In this document: positions 1 to 6,602 of the stretch, one piece after another
How positions within the stretch are numbered: position 1 is the first letter of the stretch
Layout: each line of letters opens with the position of its first letter
Assembly (NCBI GenBank): GCA_934526015.1
Contig: CAKSZY010000042.1
Location: 1 to 14,382 of the forward strand
Direction: 5' to 3'
DNA length: 14,382 nt
From: an uncultured Dokdonella sp.
GTDB lineage: Bacteria > Pseudomonadota > Gammaproteobacteria > Xanthomonadales > Rhodanobacteraceae
The notes under the pieces: generated by a model
The model's database searches: none
Seen by the model: only the letters and a program-made list of their open reading frames with translations
What the model was told of the DNA's origin: nothing
Program-made: the position numbers and the translations under genes

Positions 1-157
1 CCCCGCGCAGCGGGGAGAAGGTGGTGCGGCAGCACCGGATGAGGGGCCGTGGGAGGTGGGGCGGGATCGCCGTTGCATCTGTGCGCAAGCGCCGATTCAT
101 CGGCGGTTGCAGAGGAAGAAGCACGAAAGCGCCCCTCATCCGCGGCTGCCGCCGCAC

Positions 158-183
158 CTTCTCCCCGTCGCAACGGGGAGAAG
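158..183. repeat. REP palindrome (B1 copy)
   Basis: Perfect 10-bp inverted repeat: CTTCTCCCCG at 158-167 and CGGGGAGAAG at 174-183, with a six-base loop. It forms the tip of the B1 unit. Transcripts running through could fold here, but there is no T-tract, so it is a repeat hairpin and not a canonical terminator. Confidence 0.8.
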
Positions 184-399
184 GGACCAGCATGCGTTTT
201 CGCCAGAATGCAGCCTTGCATTCTCGCGACAGCGCCAGCCTCCCTTCGCCCCGCGCAGCGGGGAGAAGGTGGTGCGGCAGCACCGGATGAGGGGCCGTGG
301 GAGGTGGGGTGCGATCGACGTTGCAGTAGTGCGCAAGCGCCACATCATCAGTCTTGCCGGTGAAGCCCGAAAGCGCCCCTCATCCGCCCTGCCGGGCAC

Positions 400-425
400 C
401 TTCTCCCCGTCGCCACGGGGAGAAG
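400..425. repeat. REP palindrome (B2 copy)
   Basis: Perfect 11-bp inverted repeat: CTTCTCCCCGT at 400-410 and ACGGGGAGAAG at 415-425 around a CGCC loop. It corresponds to the B1 palindrome, and its loop differs in sequence, as expected for a stem kept by pairing. Confidence 0.8.
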
Positions 426-669
426 GGAAAGCAGGCGTTTTCGCAAGAATTTGACGTTGCGATCTGGAAAAGGCGGATGCCCGTCCCTTCGCCCCGCGCA
501 GCGGGGAGAAGGTGGTGCGGCAGCACCGGATGAGGGGCCGTGGGAGGTGATCGCCGTGCAGCAGTGCGCACGCGCCACTTCATCCGCTTTGCCGGTGAAG
601 CTTGAAAGCGCCCCTCATCCGCAGTGAAGAGCGCAATACCATCGCCCTTCCCGCTCCCCGGTCCGCGCC

Positions 670-1233
670 TCAGTAATACCAGCGCGCCGTGACCTCGACG
701 CCGGAATGTCCCTCGTTGCGGCGATAGAGCACGCCGAGCGCGAGCAGGCGATGGACATGGAATACCGGTCCGGCAACGAATTCGCCGCTGTGGCGGCCGA
801 GTACGTCGGTGCGGCTGACGCTGGCGATGCCTTCCATCCACGGCACGAAGCGGTGACGGACCTCGAGGATCACCGCGTGACCGGTGTCCTCGACGCGCTC
901 ACCGGTCGGCCGGTCGAAGCGCGCGCGCACGACCGCGCCCTCGAGTGCGACCAGGGTGTCCTCGCCGAGGTTGAAGCGGCCGCCGAGGCCGGCGCGCAGG
1001 GCGCGGCTGTTCTTCCAGGCCGGGTTGCCGTAGGCACCGGCATCGCCGTACGAGCTGAACACGTGCAGGTGGCTGCCGAGTTCGTAGTACGCACCGAGGG
1101 TGTCGTTGCGGAAACTCTCGCCGTCGATGTGCACCTGCTGGTGGCTGAGGTACGCATAGTTGTAGTCGAGCGGCTCGGCCGACGCCGCCGCTGCCCATGC
1201 CGCCATTGCCAGCAGCCATCCCGCCTTGCGCAT
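670..1233 (-). CDS. Small outer-membrane beta-barrel protein, Ax21-like pattern
   Basis: Predicted exported protein of 187 aa. Residues 1-19 (MRKAGWLLAMAAWAAAASA) form a classic signal peptide ending in an A-x-A-type cleavage site. The mature part alternates polar and aromatic or hydrophobic residues (LDYNYAYLS, LGAYYELGSHLHVFSSYG, RALRAGLGGRFNLG) and ends in Tyr-Tyr. A terminal aromatic residue is the usual recognition signal of outer-membrane barrels. Length and pattern suit an eight-stranded barrel and recall the Ax21/OmpA-like small barrels of xanthomonads, but I cannot confirm the family. The start was chosen because GGGGAGG lies about 7 nt upstream of this ATG and the signal peptide begins here; the frame also opens further upstream. 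It lies 59 nt downstream of the DUF2569 remnant on the same strand, and its 3' end abuts the repeat array. Confidence 0.72.
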   Translation of the reverse strand: MRKAGWLLAMAAWAAAASAEPLDYNYAYLSHQQVHIDGESFRNDTLGAYYELGSHLHVFSSYGDAGAYGNPAWKNSRALRAGLGGRFNLGEDTLVALEGAVVRARFDRPTGERVEDTGHAVILEVRHRFVPWMEGIASVSRTDVLGRHSGEFVAGPVFHVHRLLALGVLYRRNEGHSGVEVTARWYY

Positions 1234-1292
1234 GTTCCGTCCTCCCCGCTGGCGGCGGATGGTGCAGGGCCGCCGGATCCCGCGCAAGCGCA

Positions 1293-1568
1293 TCAATCGG
1301 CCAGTACCGGCATCGCGACCGTCGCCGGCACCGGCGGTTCGACCGCTCCCCGGATTCGCCGGCGGAAGGTGTTGGCGACCCGACGCGAGCGCAGGAAGTA
1401 GGCGGTCCAGATCAGCGCGGAGAAGCAGCCGCGGAATACGCCGTTGATCTCGTCACGCTCCAGTTCAATGCCCACCAAGGATCCGAGCCCGACATCGAGC
1501 AGCTCGGTTCCGGCCACGCCGAGGAGGAAGGCGATGTAGAGGCGCGGCGCGCTGCTGCGCCTGCGCAT
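1293..1568 (-). pseudogene. DUF2569 membrane protein, N-terminally truncated remnant
   Basis: The frame encodes 91 aa from the ATG at 1568. It contains a hydrophobic segment (LYIAFLLGVAG), an amphipathic stretch, and ALIWTAYFLRSRRVANTF. The last is close to the C-terminal signature I know from DUF2569 proteins (Trp-x-x-Tyr-Phe-x-x-S-x-R-V-x-x-T-F). Family members are usually about 140-170 aa with four membrane segments. Here only the last two are visible, and the frame upstream of 1568 (GYGGGRLLVLFM) loses hydrophobicity within about 10 residues. No other minus frame between 1570 and 1690 supplies the missing N-terminal segments, and the GST gene begins at 1689. I infer a decayed gene cut near 1590. 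A functional short membrane protein is possible but less likely. No clear ribosome binding site was identified. Confidence 0.5.
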
Positions 1569-1688
1569 GAACAGCACCAGCAGCCGGCCACCGCCGTATC
1601 CGCGCAAGCCAATGCGCCGCACTCGACGCCGACCGCGCCATGCGCTGCAATCGGCGTGCGGGCCTGCCGCGCCACCGGATCGCCGTCG

Positions 1689-2342
1689 ATGAACCTGATC
1701 CTCTACGCCCACCCGTTTTCTTCGTACTGCCAGAAGGCCCTCGTCGCGCTGTACGAAAACGACGTGGCGTTCGACTACCGTTCGCTCACCGATGCCGCAG
1801 CGCGGAACGAACTCGCGGCCCTGTGGCCGCTGCAACGCTTTCCGCTGCTGGTGGACGGCGGCCGCGTCATCTTCGAGGCGACCTGCATCATCGAGTACGT
1901 CGACCGGCGCCATGCGGGCCGGCAACGGCTGATCCCCGCCGACGCCGAGGCGGCCATCGAAGTGCGCATGCTCGACCGCTTCTTCGACAACTACGTGTCG
2001 ACGCCGCAACAGAAGATCGTCTACGACGCCCTGCGCCCGGCCGACCAGCGCGATCCGCACGGCGTCGCCGAAGCGCGGGCGCGGCTCGACCAGGCCTATG
2101 CCTGGCTCGAGCGCCACCTCGCCGGACGCGAATGGGCGGCCGGCACGGAATTCAGCCTGGCCGACTGTGCCGCGGCGCCCTTCCTGTTCTATGCCGACTG
2201 GACGCATGCCATCGACCGCGCGCACGCGCAGGTGATCGCCTACCGCCAGCGCCTGCTGGCGCGTGCGTCGTTCGCCCGCTGCGTCGACGAAGCGCGGCCG
2301 TTCCGCGCCGGGTTCCCGCTCGGCGCGCCCGATCGCGATTGA
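1689..2342 (+). CDS. Glutathione S-transferase family protein
   Basis: Cytosolic protein of 217 aa, a normal length for this family. The N-terminal thioredoxin-like domain (about 1-78) opens with MNLILYAHPFSSYCQK, whose Ser11/Ser12 and Cys14 sit where the catalytic Ser or Cys of GSTs lies. Pro52 in RFPLLVDGG is the expected cis-proline, and Glu63-Ala64-Thr65 matches the glutathione-contacting turn. The all-helical C-terminal domain carries FSLADCAAAPFLFYAD, the usual S-x-A-D-x-x-x-x-P helix motif. The protein probably conjugates glutathione to electrophiles or acts as a thiol reductase; the substrate cannot be read from sequence. The start is the ATG beginning the thioredoxin strand; only a weak GGAT-type ribosome site precedes it. 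The longer in-frame extension back to about 1197 crosses the DUF2569 remnant and is rejected. It converges with the peptidase gene. Confidence 0.9.
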   Translation: MNLILYAHPFSSYCQKALVALYENDVAFDYRSLTDAAARNELAALWPLQRFPLLVDGGRVIFEATCIIEYVDRRHAGRQRLIPADAEAAIEVRMLDRFFDNYVSTPQQKIVYDALRPADQRDPHGVAEARARLDQAYAWLERHLAGREWAAGTEFSLADCAAAPFLFYADWTHAIDRAHAQVIAYRQRLLARASFARCVDEARPFRAGFPLGAPDRD

Positions 2343-2349
2343 ACGGCGG

Positions 2350-2376
2350 GCCGGGAAGGATGTGTTCCTTCCCGGC
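2350..2376. terminator. Bidirectional terminator hairpin between GST and M13 genes
   Basis: Perfect 11-bp stem: GCCGGGAAGGA at 2350-2360 and TCCTTCCCGGC at 2366-2376, with loop TGTGT. It fills most of the 51-bp gap between two convergent stop codons, the expected place for a shared terminator. There is no long T-run on either side, so termination may be partial or Rho-assisted. Confidence 0.72.
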
Positions 2377-2393
2377 ATGGATGCCTCGCGGCC

Positions 2394-4511
2394 TTACCAG
2401 ATGCGCACGCGCTCGGCCGGATCGATCCACAGCGCGTCGCCCGGCTTGATGTCGAACGCCGTGTACCAGGCATCGATGTTGCGCATCGGCGCGAACGCGC
2501 GGATCTGTCCCGGCGAGTGGGTGCCGTTGACGAGCTGCTGGCGCAGCGCTTCGTCGCGCCAGGCGATCCGCCAGACCTGCGCCCAGCCCATGAACACGCG
2601 CTGCTCGCCGCTGAAGCCGTCGATGACCGGCGCCTGGCCACCATCCAGCGAGCGCCGCCAGGCCTCCAGGGCGATGGTCAGGCCGCCAAGGTCGCCGATG
2701 TTCTCGCCCATCGCCACCTTGCCGTTGATGTGCATGCCGGGCAGGGTCGGGAACGTGTACGCCTCGTATTGCGCACCGAGCTTCGCCGCCTGCGCTTCGA
2801 ACTTCGCCGCATCCTCGGCCGTCCACCAGTCGCGCAGCACACCTTGGCCATCGGACTTGCGGCCCTGGTCGTCGAAGCCGTGGATGATCTCGTGGCCGAT
2901 CACGCCGCCGATCGCGCCGTAGTTGACCGCCGGATCGGCGGCGGCGTCGAAGAACGGCGGCTGCAGGATGCCCGCCGGGAACACGATCTCGTTCTTGACC
3001 GAGCTGTAGTAGGCATTGACGGTCTGCGGGGTCATGCCCCACTCGGCCTTGTCGACCGGCTGGCCGATGCGCTGGCGGCGGTAGTCCCACTCGAACGCGT
3101 ACGCACGCAGGGCATTGCCGAACAGGTCGCCGTTGACCGGCACGAGGCCGCTGTAGTCGCGCCACTTCTCCGGATGGCCGATCTTGAGGCCGAACCCGGC
3201 GAGCTTGGCGCGCGCTTCGGTCTTGGTCGCCGGGCCCATCCATTCGAGGGCATCCAGGCGTGCGCCCATCGCCGCTTTCACGTTGGCGACGAGGTCATCC
3301 ATCTTTGCCTTGGCATCGGCCGGGAAATACAGCTTCACGTAGTCGCGGCCGATCGCCTCGCCCATCGCGCTTTCGACGAAGGAGACGCCGCGCTTCCAGC
3401 GCTCGCGCGGCTGCGGCTGGCCGGACAGGAAACGCTCGCGGAACTCGTATTCGGCATCGACGAAGGCCTGCGACAGCAGCGGCGCGGCGTTGTCGATGGT
3501 GTGGAAGGCCTGCCAGGCCTTCAGCGTGTCGAGATCGGTGGCGGCGAAGATCGCGGCGAGCTTCGGCACCGCGCTGTCCTGGCGCACGATCGCACGCGCG
3601 GCGCGGTCGACCCCGGCGGCGGCGAAGAAGCGCTCCCAGGCGAACCCCGGCGCCTTGCCGGCGAACTCGCCGAGCGCGAGCGGGTTGTAGGTCTTGTCGC
3701 GGTCACGGCTCTCCGCGCGCGTCCAGTGCGCCTCGGCGATGCGGGTCTCGAGGTCGAGGATGGCCTGCGCATTCGCCTGCGCGCGCGGCCAGCCGCCGAG
3801 GTCGAGCATCTGCGCGATGTAGGCGAGGTAGCGCTCGCGCTGCGGCGCGAAGGTGTCGCGCAGGTACATCTCGCGGTCGCCGAGGCCGAGGCCGCCCTGA
3901 TTGAGATAGAGCGCGTAATGGTCGGGATCGCGCGCATCGTCGCTGACCATCACGTTGAAGAAACTGGCGTGCAGGTTCGTGCGTTGCCCCATCAACGTGG
4001 CGAGCGCGTCATGGTCGCGCGCCTTGCGGATCGACTTCAGCAGCGGACGCAGCGGCTTGCCGCCCTTCGCCTCGACCGCCTTCTCGTCCATGAACCCGCG
4101 ATAGAGCGCGGCAATCTTGGCGGCATCGCCGTCACGCGCCGGATTGCCGACCGGATAGCTCTCGACCAGCGCGCGCACGCGGGCCTCGGAAAGTTCGCGC
4201 AGCATCGCGAACGAACCGTAGCTGGAACGGTCGGCCGGGATCGTCACCGTCTTCGCCCAGCCGCCGTTGACATGGCCGAAGAAGTCCTCGCCCGGCTTGA
4301 CGCCGCGATCCATGCCGGCGAGATCGATGCCCCACGTGCCGTAGCGCGGCGCAGCGACGATGCCGTCGGTGCGACCTCCGCTTTCGGTGTTGGCGTCGGC
4401 AACGGCATGGAACCCGGCGGGGACGGCATCGATCGCCTCGACGTGGGCAAGGGCGAATGGCGACAGACCGAGCGCAACGGCGACGGCCACGGACACGAGC
4501 GACTTGTTCAA
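2394..4511 (-). CDS. Secreted M13-family zinc metallopeptidase (neprilysin/PepO-like)
   Basis: Zinc endopeptidase of 705 aa, the usual M13 size, probably periplasmic and acting on oligopeptides. Residues 1-22 ([22 protein letters not shown]) are a signal peptide. The N-terminal M13 domain starts near residue 60 ([25 protein letters not shown]). Active-site features are intact: [20 protein letters not shown] (substrate-binding N-A-Y-Y), HEIIH at 540-544 (two zinc ligands and the catalytic Glu) and ENIGD at 603-607 (Glu603 third zinc ligand, Asp607 supporting). The C-terminus ends in RVRIW, the conserved terminal Trp. The start is a TTG preceded by GGGAG with 7-nt spacing; no ATG or GTG lies near, and the signal peptide begins exactly here. 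The frame stays open upstream but only as a shadow of the next gene. It lies 95 nt downstream of the YciI-like gene on the same strand, so cotranscription is possible. Confidence 0.95.
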   Translation of the reverse strand: MNKSLVSVAVAVALGLSPFALAHVEAIDAVPAGFHAVADANTESGGRTDGIVAAPRYGTWGIDLAGMDRGVKPGEDFFGHVNGGWAKTVTIPADRSSYGSFAMLRELSEARVRALVESYPVGNPARDGDAAKIAALYRGFMDEKAVEAKGGKPLRPLLKSIRKARDHDALATLMGQRTNLHASFFNVMVSDDARDPDHYALYLNQGGLGLGDREMYLRDTFAPQRERYLAYIAQMLDLGGWPRAQANAQAILDLETRIAEAHWTRAESRDRDKTYNPLALGEFAGKAPGFAWERFFAAAGVDRAARAIVRQDSAVPKLAAIFAATDLDTLKAWQAFHTIDNAAPLLSQAFVDAEYEFRERFLSGQPQPRERWKRGVSFVESAMGEAIGRDYVKLYFPADAKAKMDDLVANVKAAMGARLDALEWMGPATKTEARAKLAGFGLKIGHPEKWRDYSGLVPVNGDLFGNALRAYAFEWDYRRQRIGQPVDKAEWGMTPQTVNAYYSSVKNEIVFPAGILQPPFFDAAADPAVNYGAIGGVIGHEIIHGFDDQGRKSDGQGVLRDWWTAEDAAKFEAQAAKLGAQYEAYTFPTLPGMHINGKVAMGENIGDLGGLTIALEAWRRSLDGGQAPVIDGFSGEQRVFMGWAQVWRIAWRDEALRQQLVNGTHSPGQIRAFAPMRNIDAWYTAFDIKPGDALWIDPAERVRIW

Positions 4512-4570
4512 GACGGTACTCCCGCAGGAAAGGGCAGCGCCACGCAGGCGCGCAGCAACCTGCGAGGATA

Positions 4571-4586
4571 GCCGCGCCGGCGCGGC
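4571..4586. terminator. GC-rich palindrome between YciI-like and M13 genes
   Basis: GCCGCGCCGGCGCGGC is a perfect 16-bp palindrome that would fold as a 6-bp stem with a CCGG loop. It lies about 20 nt after the stop of the minus-strand YciI-like gene and before the TTG start of the peptidase. There is no T-tract, so it is at best a weak or Rho-dependent terminator. Confidence 0.3.
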
Positions 4587-4606
4587 AACGCGTAGGCCAG
4601 AAGTCG

Positions 4607-5065
4607 TCAGGGCTGCGCCTTGGGCGCCAGGCGCTCGTGCACGTCCGGGATCGTCATCAGGGCCGCCGAGCCGTACCACGCGTGGTAGTCGGCAACCATC
4701 TCGCCGCGCTGGATGACCGGATCGCTGGCGGTCAGGCGCCGCGCTTCCTCGATGTCGTCGACGGCAAACACGAACAGGCCGCGCCAACCCGCCGGGTCGG
4801 CGGAGAACGGGCCGGCCAGCACCAGTTTGCCTTCCTTCGCGAGGCGTTCCATGTTGGCGAAGTGCCCGGCGAACATCGCCTTGCGCTCGTCGCCGTCCGG
4901 CACCCGCGTCGGTCCCGTGCGCAGGATCACCAGCACGTAGGAGCGCATGCCGCGTTCGTCGGCACCGACGCGCGCCGCCAGGGCGGCATCGAATTCCGCC
5001 GCCGGCAACCGCGCCGCAAGCAGCAGCGCGGCCAGCAACGCGAGGCTCATGCCGATCCGCTTCAT
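4607..5065 (-). CDS. Exported YciI-like (YCII-related domain) protein
   Basis: Protein of 152 aa. Residues 1-23 ([23 protein letters not shown]) look like a Sec signal peptide. The YCII-related domain spans about 41-130: [11 protein letters not shown] as the first strand, His68 in the helix [17 protein letters not shown], then [31 protein letters not shown], and Asp115-Pro116 in [10 protein letters not shown]. The His and Asp correspond to the putative catalytic dyad of the dimeric alpha-beta barrel fold. The family's chemistry is poorly known, and an exported version is less usual than the cytosolic ~95-aa YciI. An ATG two codons upstream is rejected because GGAG sits only 3 nt before it but 9 nt before the chosen ATG. 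It is divergent from ohr and upstream of the peptidase on the same strand. Confidence 0.82.
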   Translation of the reverse strand: MKRIGMSLALLAALLLAARLPAAEFDAALAARVGADERGMRSYVLVILRTGPTRVPDGDERKAMFAGHFANMERLAKEGKLVLAGPFSADPAGWRGLFVFAVDDIEEARRLTASDPVIQRGEMVADYHAWYGSAALMTIPDVHERLAPKAQP

Positions 5066-5143
5066 CTGCATCCACTCCGTGCCGGGACGGCGGAGAGTGT
5101 GGACCGCGCCAGGCGTCGCGAAAAGTGCCGCCGACGCGCTCGA

Positions 5144-5172
5144 TGGCACTCGCGCACCGATGGGGCGACAAT
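5144..5172 (+). promoter_or_regulatory. Possible promoter for ohr (weak)
   Basis: GACAAT at 5167-5172 (in GGCGACAATGG) matches four of six -10 bases, and ATGGCA at 5143-5148 with 18-bp spacing matches four of six -35 bases. It points toward ohr and would give a leader of about 160 nt starting in the hairpin at 5173-5200. I saw no AT-rich TACAATT/AATTGTA palindrome of the kind bound by OhrR in this divergent gap. Confidence 0.25.
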
Positions 5173-5200
5173 GGCGGACGGTCGGACTTTCCCGTCCGCC
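5173..5200. other. Perfect hairpin in the yciI-like/ohr divergent gap
   Basis: GGCGGACGG at 5173-5181 pairs with CCGTCCGCC at 5192-5200 over a 10-nt loop (TCGGACTTTC). It lies about 140 nt upstream of the ohr start and about 110 nt upstream of the divergent YciI-like gene. It could be a 5' leader stem or a protein-binding dyad; its function is unknown. Confidence 0.5.
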
Positions 5201-5341
5201 GGCGTCGAACCCGTTGCGGTCCGGCCGCAGCCGGCGCCCTCGCCACGATCGGCACTTCGCCCGCCGCGCAGGCGACCGCATTCCGCCGTCGACCGCCGAC
5301 CCGCGCGAGCCGGCCTTCCGTCCTCCACCCGGGAGCATGTC

Positions 5342-5770
5342 ATGTCCATCGAAAAGATCCTCTACACCGCCCACGCCTCCGCCACCGGCGGCCGCGATGG
5401 CCAGGCCTCGTCGTCCGACGGCGCACTGGACGTGAAACTGTCGGTACCGCGCGAACTCGGCGGCGACGGCGGCAGCGGCACCAATCCCGAGCAGTTGTTC
5501 GCCGCGGGCTATTCCGCCTGCTTCCTCGGCGCCCTCAAGCTGGTTGCCGGCAAACAGGGCGTGACCCTGCCGGCCAGCACCACGATCCAGGGCGACGTCG
5601 GCATCGGCCCGATCCCTACCGGCTTCGGCATCGAGGTGAAACTGACGATCCGGGCGCCCGGCCTGCCGCGCGAGCAACTGCAGGCGCTGGTCGACCAGGC
5701 CCACATCGTCTGCCCGTACTCCAACGCCACCCGCGGCAATGTCGATGTGACCCTGGCGGTGGAAACCTGA
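5342..5770 (+). CDS. ohr: Organic hydroperoxide resistance protein Ohr
   Basis: OsmC/Ohr-superfamily thiol peroxidase of 142 aa, acting in the cytosol as a dimer that reduces organic and fatty-acid hydroperoxides with lipoylated partners as electron donors. The whole family signature is visible: start [20 protein letters not shown] with Arg18 where Ohr has its catalytic Arg, Glu50 in [16 protein letters not shown], peroxidatic Cys60, and resolving Cys124 in [16 protein letters not shown]. The [11 protein letters not shown] ending distinguishes Ohr from OsmC. GGGAG lies 6 nt before the ATG. The usual regulator gene ohrR is not next to it here. It is divergent from the exported YciI-like protein and followed by rpmJ with its own promoter. 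Confidence 0.97.
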   Translation: MSIEKILYTAHASATGGRDGQASSSDGALDVKLSVPRELGGDGGSGTNPEQLFAAGYSACFLGALKLVAGKQGVTLPASTTIQGDVGIGPIPTGFGIEVKLTIRAPGLPREQLQALVDQAHIVCPYSNATRGNVDVTLAVET

Positions 5771-5787
5771 ACGCCTGAACGCCACGC

Positions 5788-5813
5788 CCCGGCCGTCCGC
5801 GATGCCGGCCGGG
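5788..5813 (+). terminator. Hairpin downstream of ohr
   Basis: CCCGGCCG at 5788-5795 pairs with CGGCCGGG at 5806-5813, an 8-bp GC stem with a 10-nt loop, starting 17 nt after the ohr stop. No T-tract follows, so it is a candidate terminator only by position. Confidence 0.4.
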
Positions 5814-5847
5814 CCGGGTGCGGCCGGGCATGGACGAAGTCCCTGCT

Positions 5848-5875
5848 TTGCAACGGAAATCGCTTCCGATATACT
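5848..5875 (+). promoter_or_regulatory. Sigma-70-type promoter of rpmJ
   Basis: TTGCAA at 5848-5853 and TATACT at 5870-5875 are separated by 16 bp and match the -35 and -10 consensus well. The local dip in GC content stands out from the surrounding sequence. Transcription would start near 5882, giving a leader of about 30 nt before the rpmJ ATG. Confidence 0.72.
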
Positions 5876-5913
5876 GCCGCGCTTTGCCGCTCCGCATTGC
5901 CCCGAGGCCTCCC

Positions 5914-6039
5914 ATGAAAGTGCTTTCCTCGCTCAAGTCCGCCAAGAGCCGTCACCGCGATTGCAAGATCGTGCGTCGCCGCGGCAAGGTTTTCGTGATC
6001 TGCAAGAGCAACCCGCGTTTCAAGGCGCGCCAGCGCTGA
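5914..6039 (+). CDS. rpmJ: 50S ribosomal protein L36, zinc-ligand-poor (C-minus) form
   Basis: Large-subunit ribosomal protein L36, 41 aa: [20 protein letters not shown], then R-rich residues, then [16 protein letters not shown]. Canonical zinc-binding L36 has a Cys-x2-Cys...Cys...His finger. Here Cys17 and Cys30 remain, His14 stands in place of the first Cys, and the last His ligand position is occupied by Arg/Phe. A few residues are also inserted before Cys17. This is the YkgO/RpmJ2-like type, which is not expected to hold zinc stably. GAGG lies 6 nt before the ATG. The gene is monocistronic, with its own promoter and a strong terminator at 6065-6088, and is separate from the ribosomal operon in which canonical rpmJ usually sits. 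Confidence 0.97.
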   Translation: MKVLSSLKSAKSRHRDCKIVRRRGKVFVICKSNPRFKARQR

Positions 6040-6064
6040 TCGCGGAGACTTCCGCAAACACGCT

Positions 6065-6096
6065 GAAAGGCCGCCTGTGCGGCCTTTCTCGTTTCC
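6065..6096 (+). terminator. Rho-independent terminator of rpmJ
   Basis: GAAAGGCCGC at 6065-6074 and GCGGCCTTTC at 6079-6088 form a perfect 10-bp stem with a CTGT tetraloop, followed by the T-rich TCGTTTCC. It begins 25 nt after the rpmJ stop. Confidence 0.85.
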
Positions 6097-6193
6097 GGGC
6101 ACGAAAAAACCTCTGCGTCATGGAACTGCATCCCGGCATCTGCTACAACGCGCGGGTTCGCACAGGTTTCCATCCAGATCAGGAGGTTCGGCG

Positions 6194-6493
6194 ATGAATT
6201 TCAAGTCCATTCTTGTCGGTGCGGCCCTTGCGGGCGCGGCCCTGCTGGTGACGGGCGAAGCTCGTGCGGATGAACTGACGCTCGGCAAGACCGTCGTGCG
6301 CGCCGCCCACGTGCCGGAACGCGGCCTCAGCATGGGCCAGGTCGAAAGCCGCTACGGCGCGCCGCTCGACAAGCTGCCGACCGTCGGTGGCGGTGCCCCG
6401 CGCCAGCCGCCGATCAACCGCTGGCGTTACAACGGCTTCACCGTGTATTTCGAACGCGACCGCGTGATCCACAGCGTGCGCGACGGCGCCTGA
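6194..6493 (+). CDS. Small secreted protein with BamE/SmpA-like motif
   Basis: Protein of 99 aa that I cannot assign to a named gene. Residues 1-25 (MNFKSILVGAALAGAALLVTGEARA) are a signal peptide with an A-x-A cleavage site before DELTLG. There is no lipobox cysteine, so it should be soluble in the periplasm. The mature part has GLSMGQVESRYGAP, then a short glycine/proline linker, then NRWRYNGFTVYFERDRVIHSV. This 'G-M-x-x-V-x-x-x-Y-G-x-P ... W-x-Y ... V-x-F-x-x-x-x-V' order resembles the small alpha-beta BamE/SmpA-type fold, but the similarity is by eye. A near-perfect AGGAGG at 6181-6186 lies 7 nt before the ATG, so translation should be efficient. It stands between the rpmJ terminator and the agu cluster, with a hairpin after its stop, so it is probably its own unit. 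Confidence 0.8.
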   Translation: MNFKSILVGAALAGAALLVTGEARADELTLGKTVVRAAHVPERGLSMGQVESRYGAPLDKLPTVGGGAPRQPPINRWRYNGFTVYFERDRVIHSVRDGA

Positions 6494-6502
6494 GCAGCCG
6501 CA

Positions 6503-6522
6503 CAGCGGAGCCTGCTCCGCTG
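6503..6522 (+). terminator. Hairpin after the 99-aa secreted protein gene
   Basis: CAGCGGAG at 6503-6510 pairs with CTCCGCTG at 6515-6522 around a CCTG loop, starting 10 nt after the stop codon. Only CTTCC follows, not a T-run. It is plausible as a terminator separating this gene from aguA. Confidence 0.45.
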
Positions 6523-6602
6523 CTTCCGGCGGCACGGGTTCGACAGCCGCCACCGCCGCGCGCGGGAAAAACCTTTCCACGACACAGGGTCCAGCCCGCG
6601 CG

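Larger units (their letters stand above)
1..625. repeat. REP/BIME-like composite repeat array; no gene in 1-669
   Basis: This stretch holds no credible gene. Two related units alternate. Unit A (starting at about 1, 249 and 492) carries CCCCGCGCAGCGGGGAGAAG, then GGTGCGGCAGCACC, then GGATGAGGGGCCGTGGGAGG. Unit B (about 125-186, 369-427, and a truncated copy at 604-622) reads GAAAGCGCCCCTCATCCG, then a CTGCCG core, then CTTCTCCCCG and its complement. Unit B is largely the reverse complement of unit A, so the layout is A-B-A-B-A-B with a period of about 248 and then 243 bp. Spacer DNA between units is also partly conserved, for example GTGCGCAAGCGCC. This is the architecture of bacterial interspersed mosaic elements. 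The last B copy stops abruptly before the gene ending at 670. Open frames across it are artefacts of GC-rich palindromes. Confidence 0.85.

Noticed and set aside
21..454. Several short overlapping frames in the first 660 bases
   Set aside because: They read through inverted REP units and repeat with them; the products are Arg/Pro/Gly-rich with no start context.
1..625. CRISPR-like array
   Set aside because: The repeats alternate in orientation, have long palindromic stems and a period near 245 bp with related spacers, unlike short direct repeats with unique spacers. No cas gene is present.
1569..2378. Extension of the DUF2569 frame upstream to 2378
   Set aside because: The frame is open but antisense to the GST gene and has no membrane segments where the family should have them.
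2517..4571. 684-codon plus-strand frame
   Set aside because: Antisense to the M13 peptidase, whose HEIIH and ENIGD motifs and signal peptide settle the coding strand.
5069..5071. Upstream ATG for the YciI-like protein
   Set aside because: It is only 3 nt from the GGAG ribosome site; the ATG two codons later has proper 9-nt spacing.
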